A DNA stretch of 64,000 bases from Liolophura sinensis (lineage: Eukaryota > Mollusca > Polyplacophora > Chitonida > Chitonidae). Of the stretch, positions 23,381-36,400 are shown in pieces. A program made the translations under genes and the position numbers. Under the pieces are notes generated by a model. It did not search any database. It was not told the DNA's origin and saw only the letters and a program-made list of their open reading frames with translations. The DNA is taken from contig NC_088301.1 of the NCBI RefSeq assembly GCF_032854445.1, forward strand, positions 3,844,001 through 3,908,000. The letters run 5' to 3'. How positions within the stretch are numbered: the stretch's first letter is position 1; the number at the start of each line of letters is the position of its first letter.

Positions 23381-23792
23381 TAACATTCTGCAGTACAATG
23401 ATAGCACTTTAATACGATTCAACACGATTTATTGATCCAATTAGCTATTGCTGTGCAGCCTTAAATCTACAAGTGTAGGCATGTACACATTATAACATCC
23501 TGCAGTACAATGATAGCACTTTACCATTTATTGATCCAATCAGCTGTTGCTGTGCAGCCTCAAATCTACAAGTGTAGGCATGTACACATTATAACATCCT
23601 GCAGTACAATGATAGCACTTTACCATTTATTGATCCAATTAGCTGTTGCTGAGCAGCCTTAAATCTACAAGTGTAGGCATGTACACATTATAACATCCTG
23701 CAGTACAATGATAGCACTTTACCATTTATTGATCCAATCAGCTGTTGCTGTGCAGCCTTAAATCTACAAGTGTAGGCATGTACACATTATAG
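23381..23792. repeat. ~100-bp tandem repeat, 4 copies
   Basis: The unit runs from taacatcctgcagtacaatg through accatttattgatccaat, gctgttgctgtgcagcc and aatctacaagtgtaggcatg to tacacattat. The first copy carries an extra 14-bp segment (aatacgattcaaca). Minus-strand AATAAA occurs in each unit. It lies downstream of the scp2 stop. Confidence 0.92.
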
Positions 23793-24090
23793 TCCTACAC
23801 GTGGTTGTTCTATTAGACACTCAGCATTGACTACCCTGGAAAGAAGTCTTCGGAAAACTCTGTATTAAGGTTTGAACTGCATTTATGTAAAAGGCTGACA
23901 TAACTTTAACTTTAGAAAAACTGGTGCACTAAATAAATTGTTATATATTCCTCATTTCAGCAATCCACATACATAAAATAATGATATAAATGTACAGAAT
24001 GTCATAAAAATATTCTGTAAACACTACGATCGTAATATGTACTTCATTCATCCCCAAAATGCTGTGATGTCAATGTAAACGACACGATAC

Positions 24091-24096
24091 TTTATT
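24091..24096 (-). terminator. Candidate scp2 polyadenylation signal
   Basis: The complement reads AATAAA, 215 nt past the scp2 stop codon. This would give a short 3' UTR. Further AATAAA copies lie in the array at 23381-23792. Confidence 0.35.
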
Positions 24097-24310
24097 AAAC
24101 AGTGGTAAAAATTTACAATACCTCTTGTAGCAATTGACTAAATACAAGATTTTTCATAGAATCACACTCATTTGACACCTGAGATTTCAACAGCCACTAA
24201 TCACCCATATCTTCATTTGCTCATTTGCTCTTATGAATTTGTTTATATCATACAAAAAAATCACACAGCACTCTGGACGATTATGCTGTCAGCATACATT
24301 GGAACAGGCA

Positions 24311-24412
24311 TCAGAGCTTGGACTTCACAGATTTTGTCTTTGACTGTAACTCTCGGAGTTTCATGGCAAGTCCCATATTGCCAGCTATCTTCAGTTTCCC
24401 CTGGAAAAATGC
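24311..24412 (-). CDS. scp2: scp2 last exon with peroxisomal targeting signal
   Basis: Acceptor ctttcag. It encodes [19 protein letters not shown] and ends [16 protein letters not shown] is the conserved C-terminal helix of the sterol-carrier fold, and SKL is the canonical PTS1. Confidence 0.95.
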   Translation of the reverse strand, partial: AFFQGKLKIAGNMGLAMKLRELQSKTKSVKSKL

Positions 24413-27400
24413 CTGAAAGCAGAAGAGAATAAAAATTAATAGATGTCCATAACATCTATTGATGTCATATCATTCTTATTTTAATTTGTTTTTCTTTATT
24501 TGATTGGTGTTTTATTCCATACTCATTTCACATATATGAAAGCGGTCAGCATTATGTTTTGAGGAAAGCGGGCAGAGCCAAGGGGACTGGAGAGGAAGCC
24601 AGCAGGAGTTGGACTAGAACTCACAGAGATTGAATATCAATACCTAACAAGCATCAAGACAACCTGAAAAACTACCACAAACAGTAAATGACCTAAATTT
24701 TATCCCCAAAAGTGCATTTTTAGAGGCAGATAGATGTCAGAATATATTACTTTTGGTGTTGACACTTTTTCTAGTATGATTCCATCCTACCTTTCAAACA
24801 AAGGTCAAAACATCTTTGCATAACCAATAGAGCTATCTGAATGGGGCAAAATGAGAACAAAATACCCTAAGAAGGGTTATAGTAATACACAATTGTAAAG
24901 TATTAAACTTACAGGTGATGTTTCGCCACGATATGGTTGCAATACTGTGGTTTAAAAACATATTCATTCATTCAAAAGGTGAAGCCTCAACCTTGAGGTG
25001 GTAGACAGTAATCACCAGAATTACGTTCCACAAGTCGATCTGACCGCCACTGGTGGGCAGATCCAACCTCAACCTTGAGGTGGTAGACAGTAATCACCAG
25101 AATTACGTTCCACAAGTCGATCTGACTGCCACTGGTGGGCAGATCCAACCTCAACCTTGAGGTGGTAGACAGTAATCACCAGAATTACGTTCCACATGTC
25201 GATCTGACCGCCACTGGTGGGCAGATCCAACCTCAACCTTGAGGTGGTAGACAGTAATCACCAGAATTACGTTCCACAAGTCGATCTGACTGCCACTGGT
25301 GGGCAGATCCAACCTCAACCTTGAGGTGGTAGACAGTAATCACCAGAATTACGTTCCACATGTCGATCTGACCGCCACTGGTGGGCAGATCCAACCTCAA
25401 CCTTGAGGTGGTAGACAGTAATCACCAGAATTACGTTCCACAAGTCGATCTGACTGCCACTGGTGGGCAGATCCAACCTCAACCTTGAGGTGGTAGACAG
25501 TAATCACCAGAATTACGTTCCACATGTCGATCTGACTGCCACTGGTGGGCAGATCCAACCTCAACCTTGAGGTGGTAGACAGTAATCACCAGAATTACGT
25601 TCCACAAGTCGATCTGACTGCCACTGGTGGGCAGATCCAACCTCAACCTTGAGGTGGTAGACAGTAATCACCAGAATTACGTTCCACATGTCGATGTGAC
25701 TGCCACTGGTGGGCAGATCCAACCTCAACCTTGAGGTGGTAGACAGTAATCACCAGAATTACGTTCCACAAGTCGATCTGACCGCCACTGGTGGGCAGAT
25801 CCAACCTCAACCTTGAGGTGGTAGACAGTAATCACCAGAATTACGTTCCACAAGTCGATCTGACTGCCACTGGTGGGCAGATCCAACCTCAACCTTGAGG
25901 TGGTAGACAGTAATCACCAGAATTACGTTCCACAAGTCGATCTGACCGCCACTGGTGGGCAGATCCAACCTCAACCTTGAGGTGGTAGACAGTAATCACC
26001 AGAATTACGTTCCACATGTCGATCTGACCGCCACTGGTGGGCAGATCCAACCTCAACCTTGAGGTGGTAGACAGTAATCACCAGAATTACGTTCCACATG
26101 TCGATCTGACCGCCACTGGTGGGCAGATCCAACCTCAACCTTGAGGTGGTAGACAGTAATCACCAGAATTACGTTCCACAAGTCGATCTGACCGCCACTG
26201 GTGGGCAGATCCAACCTCAACCTTGAGGTGGTAGACAGTAATCACCAGAATTACGTTCCACAAGTCGATCTGACCGCCACTGGTGGGCAGATCCAACCTC
26301 AACCTTGAGGTGGTAGACAGTAATCACCAGAATTACGTTCCACATGTCGATCTGACTGCCACTGGTGGGCAGATCCAACCTCAACCTTGAGGTGGTAGAC
26401 AGTAATCACCAGAATTACGTTCCACATGTCGATCTGACTGCCACTGGTGGGCAGATCCAACCTCAACCTTGAGGTGGTAGACAGTAATCACCAGAATTAC
26501 GTTCCACATGTCGATCTGACCGCCACTGGTGGGCAGATCCAACCGCCAATACAGAACACAGAGTTCTGTAAGCTGCGGGAGTTAAGAGGCTTCAACATAC
26601 ACTACAAACTCCACTGCCGTCAGACTCGGAGGGTGGAGGGTTTGAGGGGCATCAGTGGTGCCACTGGTCTTCTCCAGTGCCCACTGTAATGACACTACCT
26701 CCTCCTGTGGCAAATGGAATGCACCCCTAAGCAGCTAGGTGGAGAAGCCTGCTAGAACCACATACCTGCTGTGGGTTCATCTTGCCTGTCATCAGCTTCA
26801 CCAAATCTTCATCAGCCATTGTTATCGTGCAATCGGCTTTGTCTGCAAACATCACCATTATATTTAATATAATTAATATACCCCATTAGTCAATGCACAA
26901 AAACGGAAGAATTATAATTTACCTGATTGGCGTTTCATAGTGTGCTCTTGAATTTTTCACTTATATGGCCTGTTAATATCCTCAACGCACACTGAAGTAT
27001 TGTCCCTCTGTGAGATTAACCTAGTTATCACTCCATTGTTATATCGCTCAATAAGAAGGAACAAAATGCACCTGTAGCTCCGAACTTGACAGCTCCACTT
27101 CCATTCTTGACATCGACGAACCACACAGCTTCCTGATTGCCCTTTTTACACTTGAATGCGAATGTTCCCTTAACCGTTTTCACCAGAGCGGGACCATCCT
27201 GAAATAGAAGATCTATGAAATGTGCATTAAATGAAGACATTGCCTCTTGATAAAGAATGAAAATGCGAAGGTAGTGGACATAGTTTCTGTTAATGTTTGT
27301 TTTTGGATTTCTGTTTCACACAATACTTACACTGTATACCCCAAATACCAAACAAGCTTTCAGACAGAATCCTAATCTACATGTATACATGTACAGTTAG

Positions 27401-30400
27401 ACTCATATTATGGCAAGAGCAAGTGGTCTCAAACATAGCACTCTAAACCAACTCTAACAAAAAATTGATATTAAACTGTATTATCAGAGGCCCTGAATTC
27501 AACAGCTACCACAAAATATTAAATAACAGACTATAAGATGATCCTCTCCGTCTCACAAAATATGATTCACGCCAGATCAAGTTCTGTAAACTCTCCTCAT
27601 TAACCTTTACTTTACCTCACTGTATATACAACCCATCCAACTTTCACTATTTTGGTGAACTAATCTCCTTTGCTTGTGAGTGTGGAAAAGTACATGAGTA
27701 CCTAAACATTCATATATAACATAGATATAGGAGGATTATAATAAACATTGCTTGGTTAGTGTTAGGCTCAGGCTGAGCAATTCTGTGCTGTTAAGATGTA
27801 ATGTGATGAAGACTGCCATCTCACCTGGGCCAGGGCCTGCTTAATCTCCCTGAAGACAGCCGCCGCCTGGAAGTCATCCTCATTGCTGGTGGCCACAGCC
27901 TGTAATGTCCTGTATGCAGACAAAAGGTAAACAGCTTTCTACATGATGCCTTAAAAAAAAAAACTGCCACTGCTAAGAATTTACCTTTTCTGACCGACAA
28001 ACAGTTAAATGGGTTTTACTTTGATTTAGTCTGATTCAATTTGCAATCGCTTTTCTGTGCAAGTACAGTTACACAATAGCCCTCCATTAATAAAGACATT
28101 AGGTTGAAAAGACTGTGTAGTAAGAGAGAGAAAGCCAAAGATAAACCATCAGAAAGTCAATGAAGGTTTTTGTGTAATCCTGTGGCTTAATTAGTACAGG
28201 TGATGAATTATTTCCCTGATCATTATAAAAAACCATACTCAAAAAGTTTTTATTTATGTCAGGATGTTTTATGGGTGGAGGAAACCGGAGTGCCCAGATG
28301 ACAACACCCTTATAAGTTATAGATAAACTTTTGCACAACCTTGTGTGTTTGAGGTTGTAGTTTCCCCTGAGCCACGCCCCGCTCCCTCATTGGAAATTGA
28401 CCTAGACTCAGTATGTGTGAAACAACTGCTCCTGTATACTGTATTTCACTTTGGTTTAGCATTTTTCATGGGACACATACTGTTTGATGCTGAGTTATTC
28501 AGCTGTGAAGTTCAACAAATTTCTTACCAGTAAAACTTTAAGTATATCATCTTAACAAATTTTTGTGCTACTGAAAGTGTCTTTACATACCAAATTTTAG
28601 GTTAAATATACAGTATTCTCACCCTTGTTTCTGTGGGAAACCGTGTCTGTAGATAGCTACCACAGCAGCACCACCAAGACCGATGTTGTGCTGCAGGGCT
28701 AGCTTAGCGCCCCTCACCTGTCTTTTGCTTGCCTGCCCTCTCAGCTGCCAGCACAACTCAGCACACTGAGCCAAACCTACAACATTAACCATTATCAACA
28801 CAAGCTATAAGCAGTCAGAATTCTTTAAAGGAGACGAAAATTTAAATATCAATCAAATACCATTGAAAAGAGTATGCAATTCCTCGCAGGTGCATGCCAT
28901 AAAAAATTCTAATGTGTACCTCAAGGTGATAAATTATAAATAAAGTCAGCACCAACATCTGCTGTGGGCGACTCCATTTTGCCTAAGAACTAGTCCTGAA
29001 GTCTTCAGTGTTAGGAGGAGAATTGCCGTTGGAAACTGCTGAAGTGCAGTTCGGACATTTCCTGTAGAACTCTTCTTCCAAGAAGGTAGCGAACAGTACA
29101 GCTCGTTTTCCGCTTGACAATCGAGAAACCAGAATGTTGGACGTAGGTTCCGAGTTTACACGAACAGTTTTAACGACTCTCGTTGGCTGAGAGGCAACAC
29201 ACCCCCAGCATAAATTACTGGGTGTTAAAGATTGAGGACGCGATGGACTCAGCGATTTATGCCAGCTTTGCCGTATTCAGCTTTACATGTATGGTGAGGA
29301 AAAATCGAAAATTATACAGCAGGCACCACCAGATAAAAATGTGCTGTTTTCAGCCTCATGTTTTTAAGTTTTCTTCACCTTTAATAGAAGTTGTTGCAGG
29401 AGTCACATTTATTCTTTACCACTTTGGCCATCTAAATGTAAGACAACTACAAAAAACATACCCACAACAGCCACTGATTTGTGTCCAAGAAAAAATTACA
29501 GACGAATGTTGTTTTATTCTTGGCAGCAGCATAAAAAACAACAAAGGAAAGGAGTACATTTACATCTCTGCCTCACTGAATTGCTAACCATTCACACTGG
29601 GGTATTGATACCCTTGCTACTGTCCTTATGGAAGGTATAGAAAACCCTGAAACTAAAGCAGAAATAGAATTATGACCCACCTGTGGCTCCGAGAGGATGT
29701 CCTTTAGATATGAGGCCCCCACTTGGATTGATCACATATTTCCCTCCATACGTGTTGTTCCCAGTCTCCACCAGGTCACCTGCTCCACCTTCAATTCACA
29801 CCAGGCTCAGTGTTAGATCACATGCACCGTTTCAGCAAACTGTTCATATTAATGATATTTCATGTGAAAGACACAGATTACCTCACCTGTCTAACCTACA
29901 CCTGACCCAGTGGAAGAGCACATCAGTCAGAATTTTAGACCGGACTGGTACACAGGTAGTTTGGTCAACAGTCGGTCCTCAGCTGAGCCAATGAAATAAA
30001 TGAATTAATGATTACAGGTTACGGCCACTTCGGCAATGCCGCAGCCATACCATTGTGCCGAGTCAGTGGAAAGTACATGGAATATAAAGTATTGAACATA
30101 TTCGATAATTAGATCAATTTTTCTGTGTTTACCATGAACAGTTCATATTATTGTCTTTCAGTAAATACAAGACACATACCTGGTCTATTAATAGAACAAG
30201 ACTCATATTGAATGAATGACTGATTATGGCTGAACTCCACATCAGCAATATTTCAGCCATATCGCTGCGACAGGCAAAATGGCAGTTCCTATCATGCTGA
30301 ACATCGAATGCATGATGACCATGGAGAGATGATCTCCTTCATATATATTTCCATGTGACCATTTCTAGCTAGCACATAAAACCATCATGACTGTACCCGC

Positions 30401-33400
30401 CAGAGATTGGAATATTGGACCTACCGGGTGAACACAACCCCAGGGCATCATAGGTCAACAGTTCATTGGCTGAGAAACAGTCATGAAGCTCTACCACATC
30501 CACGCTGTCTGGATTCACACCTGTTACAGAATCATGGTATATATACATGTATCTGGCATGAAAATGTCACACAGTGTCATTATTTGTCTATACAACAGTT
30601 CTCCATCATGTAGCTCTACCACATCCACGCTGTCTGGATTCACACCTGTTACAGAATCATGGTATATATACATGTATCTGGCATGAAAATGTCACACAGT
30701 GTCATTATTTGTCTATACAACAGTTCTCCATCATGTAGCTCTACCACATCCACGCTGTCTGGATTCACACCTGTTACAGAATCATGGTATATATACATGT
30801 ATCTGGCATGAAAATGTCACACAGTGTCATTATTTGTCTATACAACATTTCTCCATCATGTAGCTCTACCACATCCACGCTGTCTGGATTCACACCTGTT
30901 ACAGAATCATGGTATATATACATGTATCTGGCATGAAAATGTCACACAGTGTCATTATTTGTCTATACAACATTTCTCCATCATGTAGCTCTACCACATC
31001 CACGCTGTCTGGATTCACACCTGTTACAGAATCATGGTATATATACATGTATCTGGCATGAAAATGTCACACAGTGTCATTATTTGTCTATACAACATTT
31101 CTCCATCATGTAGCTCTACCACATCCACGCTGTCTGGATTCACACCTGTTACAGAATCATGGTATATATACATGTATCTGGCATGAAAATGTCACACAGT
31201 GTCATTATTTGTCTATACAACATTTCTCCATCATGTAGCTCTACCACATCCACGCTGTCTGGATTCACACCTGTTACAGAATCATGGTATATATACATGT
31301 ATCTGGCATGAAAATGTCACACAGTGTCATTATTTGTCTATACAACATTTCTCCATCATGTAGCTCTACCACATCCACGCTGTCTGGATTCACACCTGTT
31401 ACAGAATCATGGTATATATACATATACCTGGCATAAAAATGTGACACTGTCATTGTTTGTCTATACAACAGTTCTCCACACAAACTGGAGGGTTGCAACC
31501 AGTGCTTATATACAGAGGCAAGTGGTGGTTATTTCTTAGGCAATGTTATTCAAACCAGAAATCCTACCATACTGTATCTGAAATTCAAGTTTCCTTAAGC
31601 TGCATTCACAGCATGATTAATTCTATTGTATCTTCAAATTCAACTCAAAATGTCCAGACTGTCATTTGTTTTTAGCCAAAAGGTACATGTATATGTACCT
31701 CATTCATACAAATTGTGACAAATATAGTTTGCCCTACGTTCATTCCACTGGTTATTTCTGATGATTCAACACAACAGACTTGAAGTTACAAATTGCACAG
31801 TGACCTTCAAAACTCTCTTTAGTGACACACATTGTCTACTTCACTTACTTGAAGTGGATTGATTATTGTAAAGCCTTCCATATCAATGGAATAGCCTCTA
31901 AGATTCCATTTTGAATTGACATATTACAGCTGAGGTAGACAAAACTTAAAATAAAAGGTACTTTAAACATGAATTTTGCTTTTTGTTACAGAGGGAAGTT
32001 AAAGAATTTAGCTTCATGTAACTCACCCGCACTATGGAAGGCCTTCTCGGCTGCTCTCTTTGTCATGTCAAAGCCAACCTTTAAATAAACACAAGATTTT
32101 AGTAATTCAGTGGCCTCGGAGAACTGGGCCCATATTTATCCATATATGTCTTAAAGACTTAATTCAAAAATTCAACCAGCTACAAATAAAATGCTTTGCT
32201 CTAGAAAGTTTAACATTTGTGCACTGATTCTTTACTGCAGAACAATGTACTAACCACAATTTGAGTAGTTTCCTGTTCTACCTTAGGCTTTATGCGATCT
32301 TGTAGTGTATGATATAAGTCTTAAGTTACTTCATAAATACGGGCCCTGGTCTATAAACAGGAGCCAAAAACAATTTTTCATTTCTCTTATCAGAACAAAG
32401 ATATTTGGTGTTCCAATTCATTCATTATTAATGGGATGGCAAATTAGCCAAGACTTATATACAGTAAAACAAGGAAGAGGAACCGCAAGAAGATGTCAGT
32501 TTTGACAAGATGTCGGTTTATGGAACAGGCAACAATGCATGTAGCGGCATTAAAACATATATGCATGTACAGATGCTTGGGGGCATCTCTACTTATCACC
32601 TGGAGAACTTGTTTCATACTCGCCAAGGTAAAACTGCTTCTGTCTTAGGATATCACTGCCTATATAATCGGCATTGAGAAGATGTCGATTTTTAGATGTG
32701 TCGGTGTTGGCAAGTCTCACTGCACATACATGTATGTGTCCAGTCGGGTTTAGCTCCGCCAGAAGACACCTTGCCAGGCACCCAACAACTTGTCTAACAT
32801 AAACCTGCTTCAGGGTTAGCGAATACTTTATTCAAACACATGTAACTGTAAATTGGGAAAGTCTAGTAGTTTTCTCTGTCGCCAAACGAACACAAAGAAA
32901 CAAGAAAATCGTGGTAACACCTCACAGTATCATGTCAGAGGAAACTTACGCTTGTAATTGTCTAAATAAAAGGAAAGGTTGAAAAAGACAAACACTTGTG
33001 AAATCTGAAGATGATGCATTTCTAAAAACCTTTAACTGACTCGACACATGAATACAAGAAAGCCTGTTCAAAAGACAGCAATCATTACCAGTTTGAGCGG
33101 ACTATTTTGGAATGTGGTTGGCAGGTCAGTTGCCATCTCCATGGCCAGTATCTCCACAGCTTGATCCTCCAGGTTGTGCTTCTTTACAAACTCCTCGCTC
33201 ACTAACACAGCCGCCCCTGCGCCATCCGATGTCGGGCTGAAGCATTTATTTCTGTATTTAATTTGACTGGTGTTTTGCACCATACTCAAAAATATTTCAC
33301 ATATTTGATTGCAGCCAGCATTATGGGTGAAGCATTTAGCAATTAAGTTGAATTGTATGATTTGTAAGAAGATGTTTGTGCAAAGTTCTATCAAACAGAA

Positions 33401-36400
33401 TTGTAAGTTATACTGTATTGACTTTAAAACTGACATTTAAACAGGTGTACTAACATAACAAATACTTAGTTTCCAATATGGTTATGATCATACTGTTATC
33501 TCAAAAACTTTATTAAAATGTTATCAATAAGACAGTGAAGCGTCAAAGTCAAATCTTTAAGAGGGCTATATTTCAAGGTGTTTATAATGTGCTGTAGAAT
33601 TGGAATTATTCCCTCCTAAAGTGTTGAGAAATGGATTACATTTTGATGTTTTTCTCTTCTTTAAAAATTACTGTCATATTGACATGTAGATATCACTACA
33701 AGGCTTGCTCAATGTTATCACAGCACTCACCAAACTTCTTAGCCTTGTAACTGGAGTGTACCTTAAAAGTCTCCCTCAAATACTACATTATCTGTACAGG
33801 TGATTGGGCTCAGTTGGTTTGCGCACTAGCGCAACGTAATGACCTAGAAGCCTCTCACCTATGCAGTTGCTGTGTGTTCAGCTCATGCTGGCTTCCTGTC
33901 CGGCTGTACATCAGATGGTCTGCAGCAACCTGCGGATGGTTGTGGGTTTCCCCCCACCATAATGCTGTCCGCCATTGTGTAAGTGAAATATTTTTAAGTA
34001 TGGGGTAAAACACCAATCAAATAAATAAATAAATAAATAGGTGATTAGATTTACACGTATTTATTTATTAGATTTGTGCCGTACACAAGAACATATGACT
34101 TAAACGGCAGCAACCAGCATTATGGTGACAGGAAACTGGGCACAGTCCAGGGAAATTCCACAACCATCAGCACACAGCTGGAAGACCTTCTTACATACCC
34201 ATACTTTAAGTGCTGTTTATAGGAGCCGAGGCAAACGTGCTCATAAATGTAGCATACCAAATTTAAGTTTTCACTAATCAAAGAATAATCCAAGATGGGC
34301 AGTTCGGAGGTCATAGCTCAAACAATCCATAACCCTGTTGAACCGTTTTTCCAAAGAGAAAAAGAATACTTTTGATTTATTCATTTATTTGATTGGTATT
34401 TTATGTTGTGCATAAGAATATTTTTCACACTTTTAATAAAACTTACCAGCACTGAAGTTTGGTCAGGGGGTCAAAGATTACAGGGGAACTTTTGATTTGT
34501 TCCAATGTGTACTCATCACGGAACTGAGAGTAGCTGAAAACGAACAAGAAAATTTCATTTACATGTATCTGCCAGAGCACAAAGGCAAGGATAAGGGAAT
34601 GTCACATAGCTTACAAAACCTTACAGAGAAAGGCCACAGTGGTCAGCAGGGGCTGGGTTTGAATACAGTCTCAATGGCCCACTGTTAGGTTATTATGAAC
34701 GATTACTTTCCAAGAGTTAATGACATCCACGATATTTATAAAACACTGAAAATGAAACGCCACCAAAATATATTATTTGGTAGCCTGCAGGCATCAATGT
34801 TAAGGTCAGATAGAGAGTCTCCTATCCTATAAAGGTGGTTTACAGTGTTACCAGGTATCAATGTTAAGGCCACATAGAGAGTCTCCTATCCTATAAAGGT
34901 GGTTTATAGTGTTACCAGGTATCAATGTTAAGGCCACATAGAGAGTCTCCTACCCTATAAAGGTGGTTTATAGTGTTACCAGGTATCAATGTTAAGGCCA
35001 CATAGAGGGTCTCCTACCCTATAAAGGTGGTTTATAGTGTTTCCAGGCATCAATGTTAAGGCCACATAGAGTCTCCTACCCTATAAAGGTGGTTTATAGT
35101 TTTACCAGGCATCAATGTTAAGGCCACATAGAGAGTCTCCAATCCTATAATGGAGGTTTATAGTGTTTCCAGGTATTAATGTTAAGGCCACATTGAGAGT
35201 CTCCTATCCTATAAAGGTGGTTTATAGTTTTTCCAGGCATCAATGTTAAGGCCACATAGAGAGTCTCCTACCCTATAATGGTGGTTTATAGTGTTTCCAG
35301 GCATCAATGTTAAGGCCACATAGAGAGTCTCCTACCCTATAAAGGTGGTTTATATAGTGTTACCAGGTATCAATGTTAAGGCCACATAGAGAGTCTCCAA
35401 TCCTATAATGGAGGTTTATAGTGTTTCCAGGCATCAATGTTAAGGCCACATAGAGAGTCTCCAATCCTATAATGGAGGTTTATAGTGTTTCCAGGCATCA
35501 ATGTTAAGGCCACATAGAGAGTCTCCTACCCTATAAAGGTGGTTTATAGTGTTTCCAGGCATCAATGTTAAGGCCACATAGAGAGTCTCCAATCCTATAA
35601 TGGAGGTTTATAGTGTTTCCGGGTATTAATGTTAAGGCCACATTGAGAGTCTCCTATCCTATAAAGGTGGTTTATAGTTTTTCCAGGCATCAATGTTAAG
35701 GCCACATAGAGAGTCTCCTACCCTATAAAGGTGGCTTATAGTGTTTCCAGGCATCAATGTTAAGGCCACATAGAGAGTCTCCTACCCTATAAAGGTGGTT
35801 TATATAGTGTTACCAGGTATCAATGTTAAGGCCACATAGAGAGTCTCCAATCCTATAATGGAGGTTTATAGTGTTTCCAGGCATCAATGTTAAGGCCACA
35901 TAGAGAGTCTCCTATCCTATAAAGCTGGTTTACAGAGTTACCAGGCATCAATGTTAAGGCCACATAGAGAGTCTCCTACCCTATAAAGGTGGTTTATAGT
36001 GTTTCCAGGCATCAATGTTAAGGCCACATAGAGAGTCTCCTATCCTATAAAGGTGGTTTATAGTTTTACCAGGTATCAATGTTAAGGCCACATAGAGAGT
36101 CTCCAATCCTATAATGGAGGTTTATAGTGTTTCCAGGTATTAATGTTAAGGCCACATTGAGAGTCTCCTATCCTATAAAGGTGGTTTATAATTTTTCCAG
36201 GCATCAATGTTAAGGCCACATAGAGAGTCTCCTACCCTATAAAGGTGGTTTATAGTGTTTCCAGGCATCAATGTTAAGGCCACATAGAGAGTCTCCTACC
36301 CTATAAAGGTGGTTTATATAGTGTTACCAGGTATCAATGTTAAGGCCACATAGAGAGTCTCCAATCCTATAATGGAGGTTTATAGTGTTTCCAGGCATCA

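Noticed and set aside
29183-29587. 134-codon plus-strand ORF in an scp2 intron
   Set aside because: It opens on TTG, not ATG; there is no domain and composition is like the neighbouring intron.
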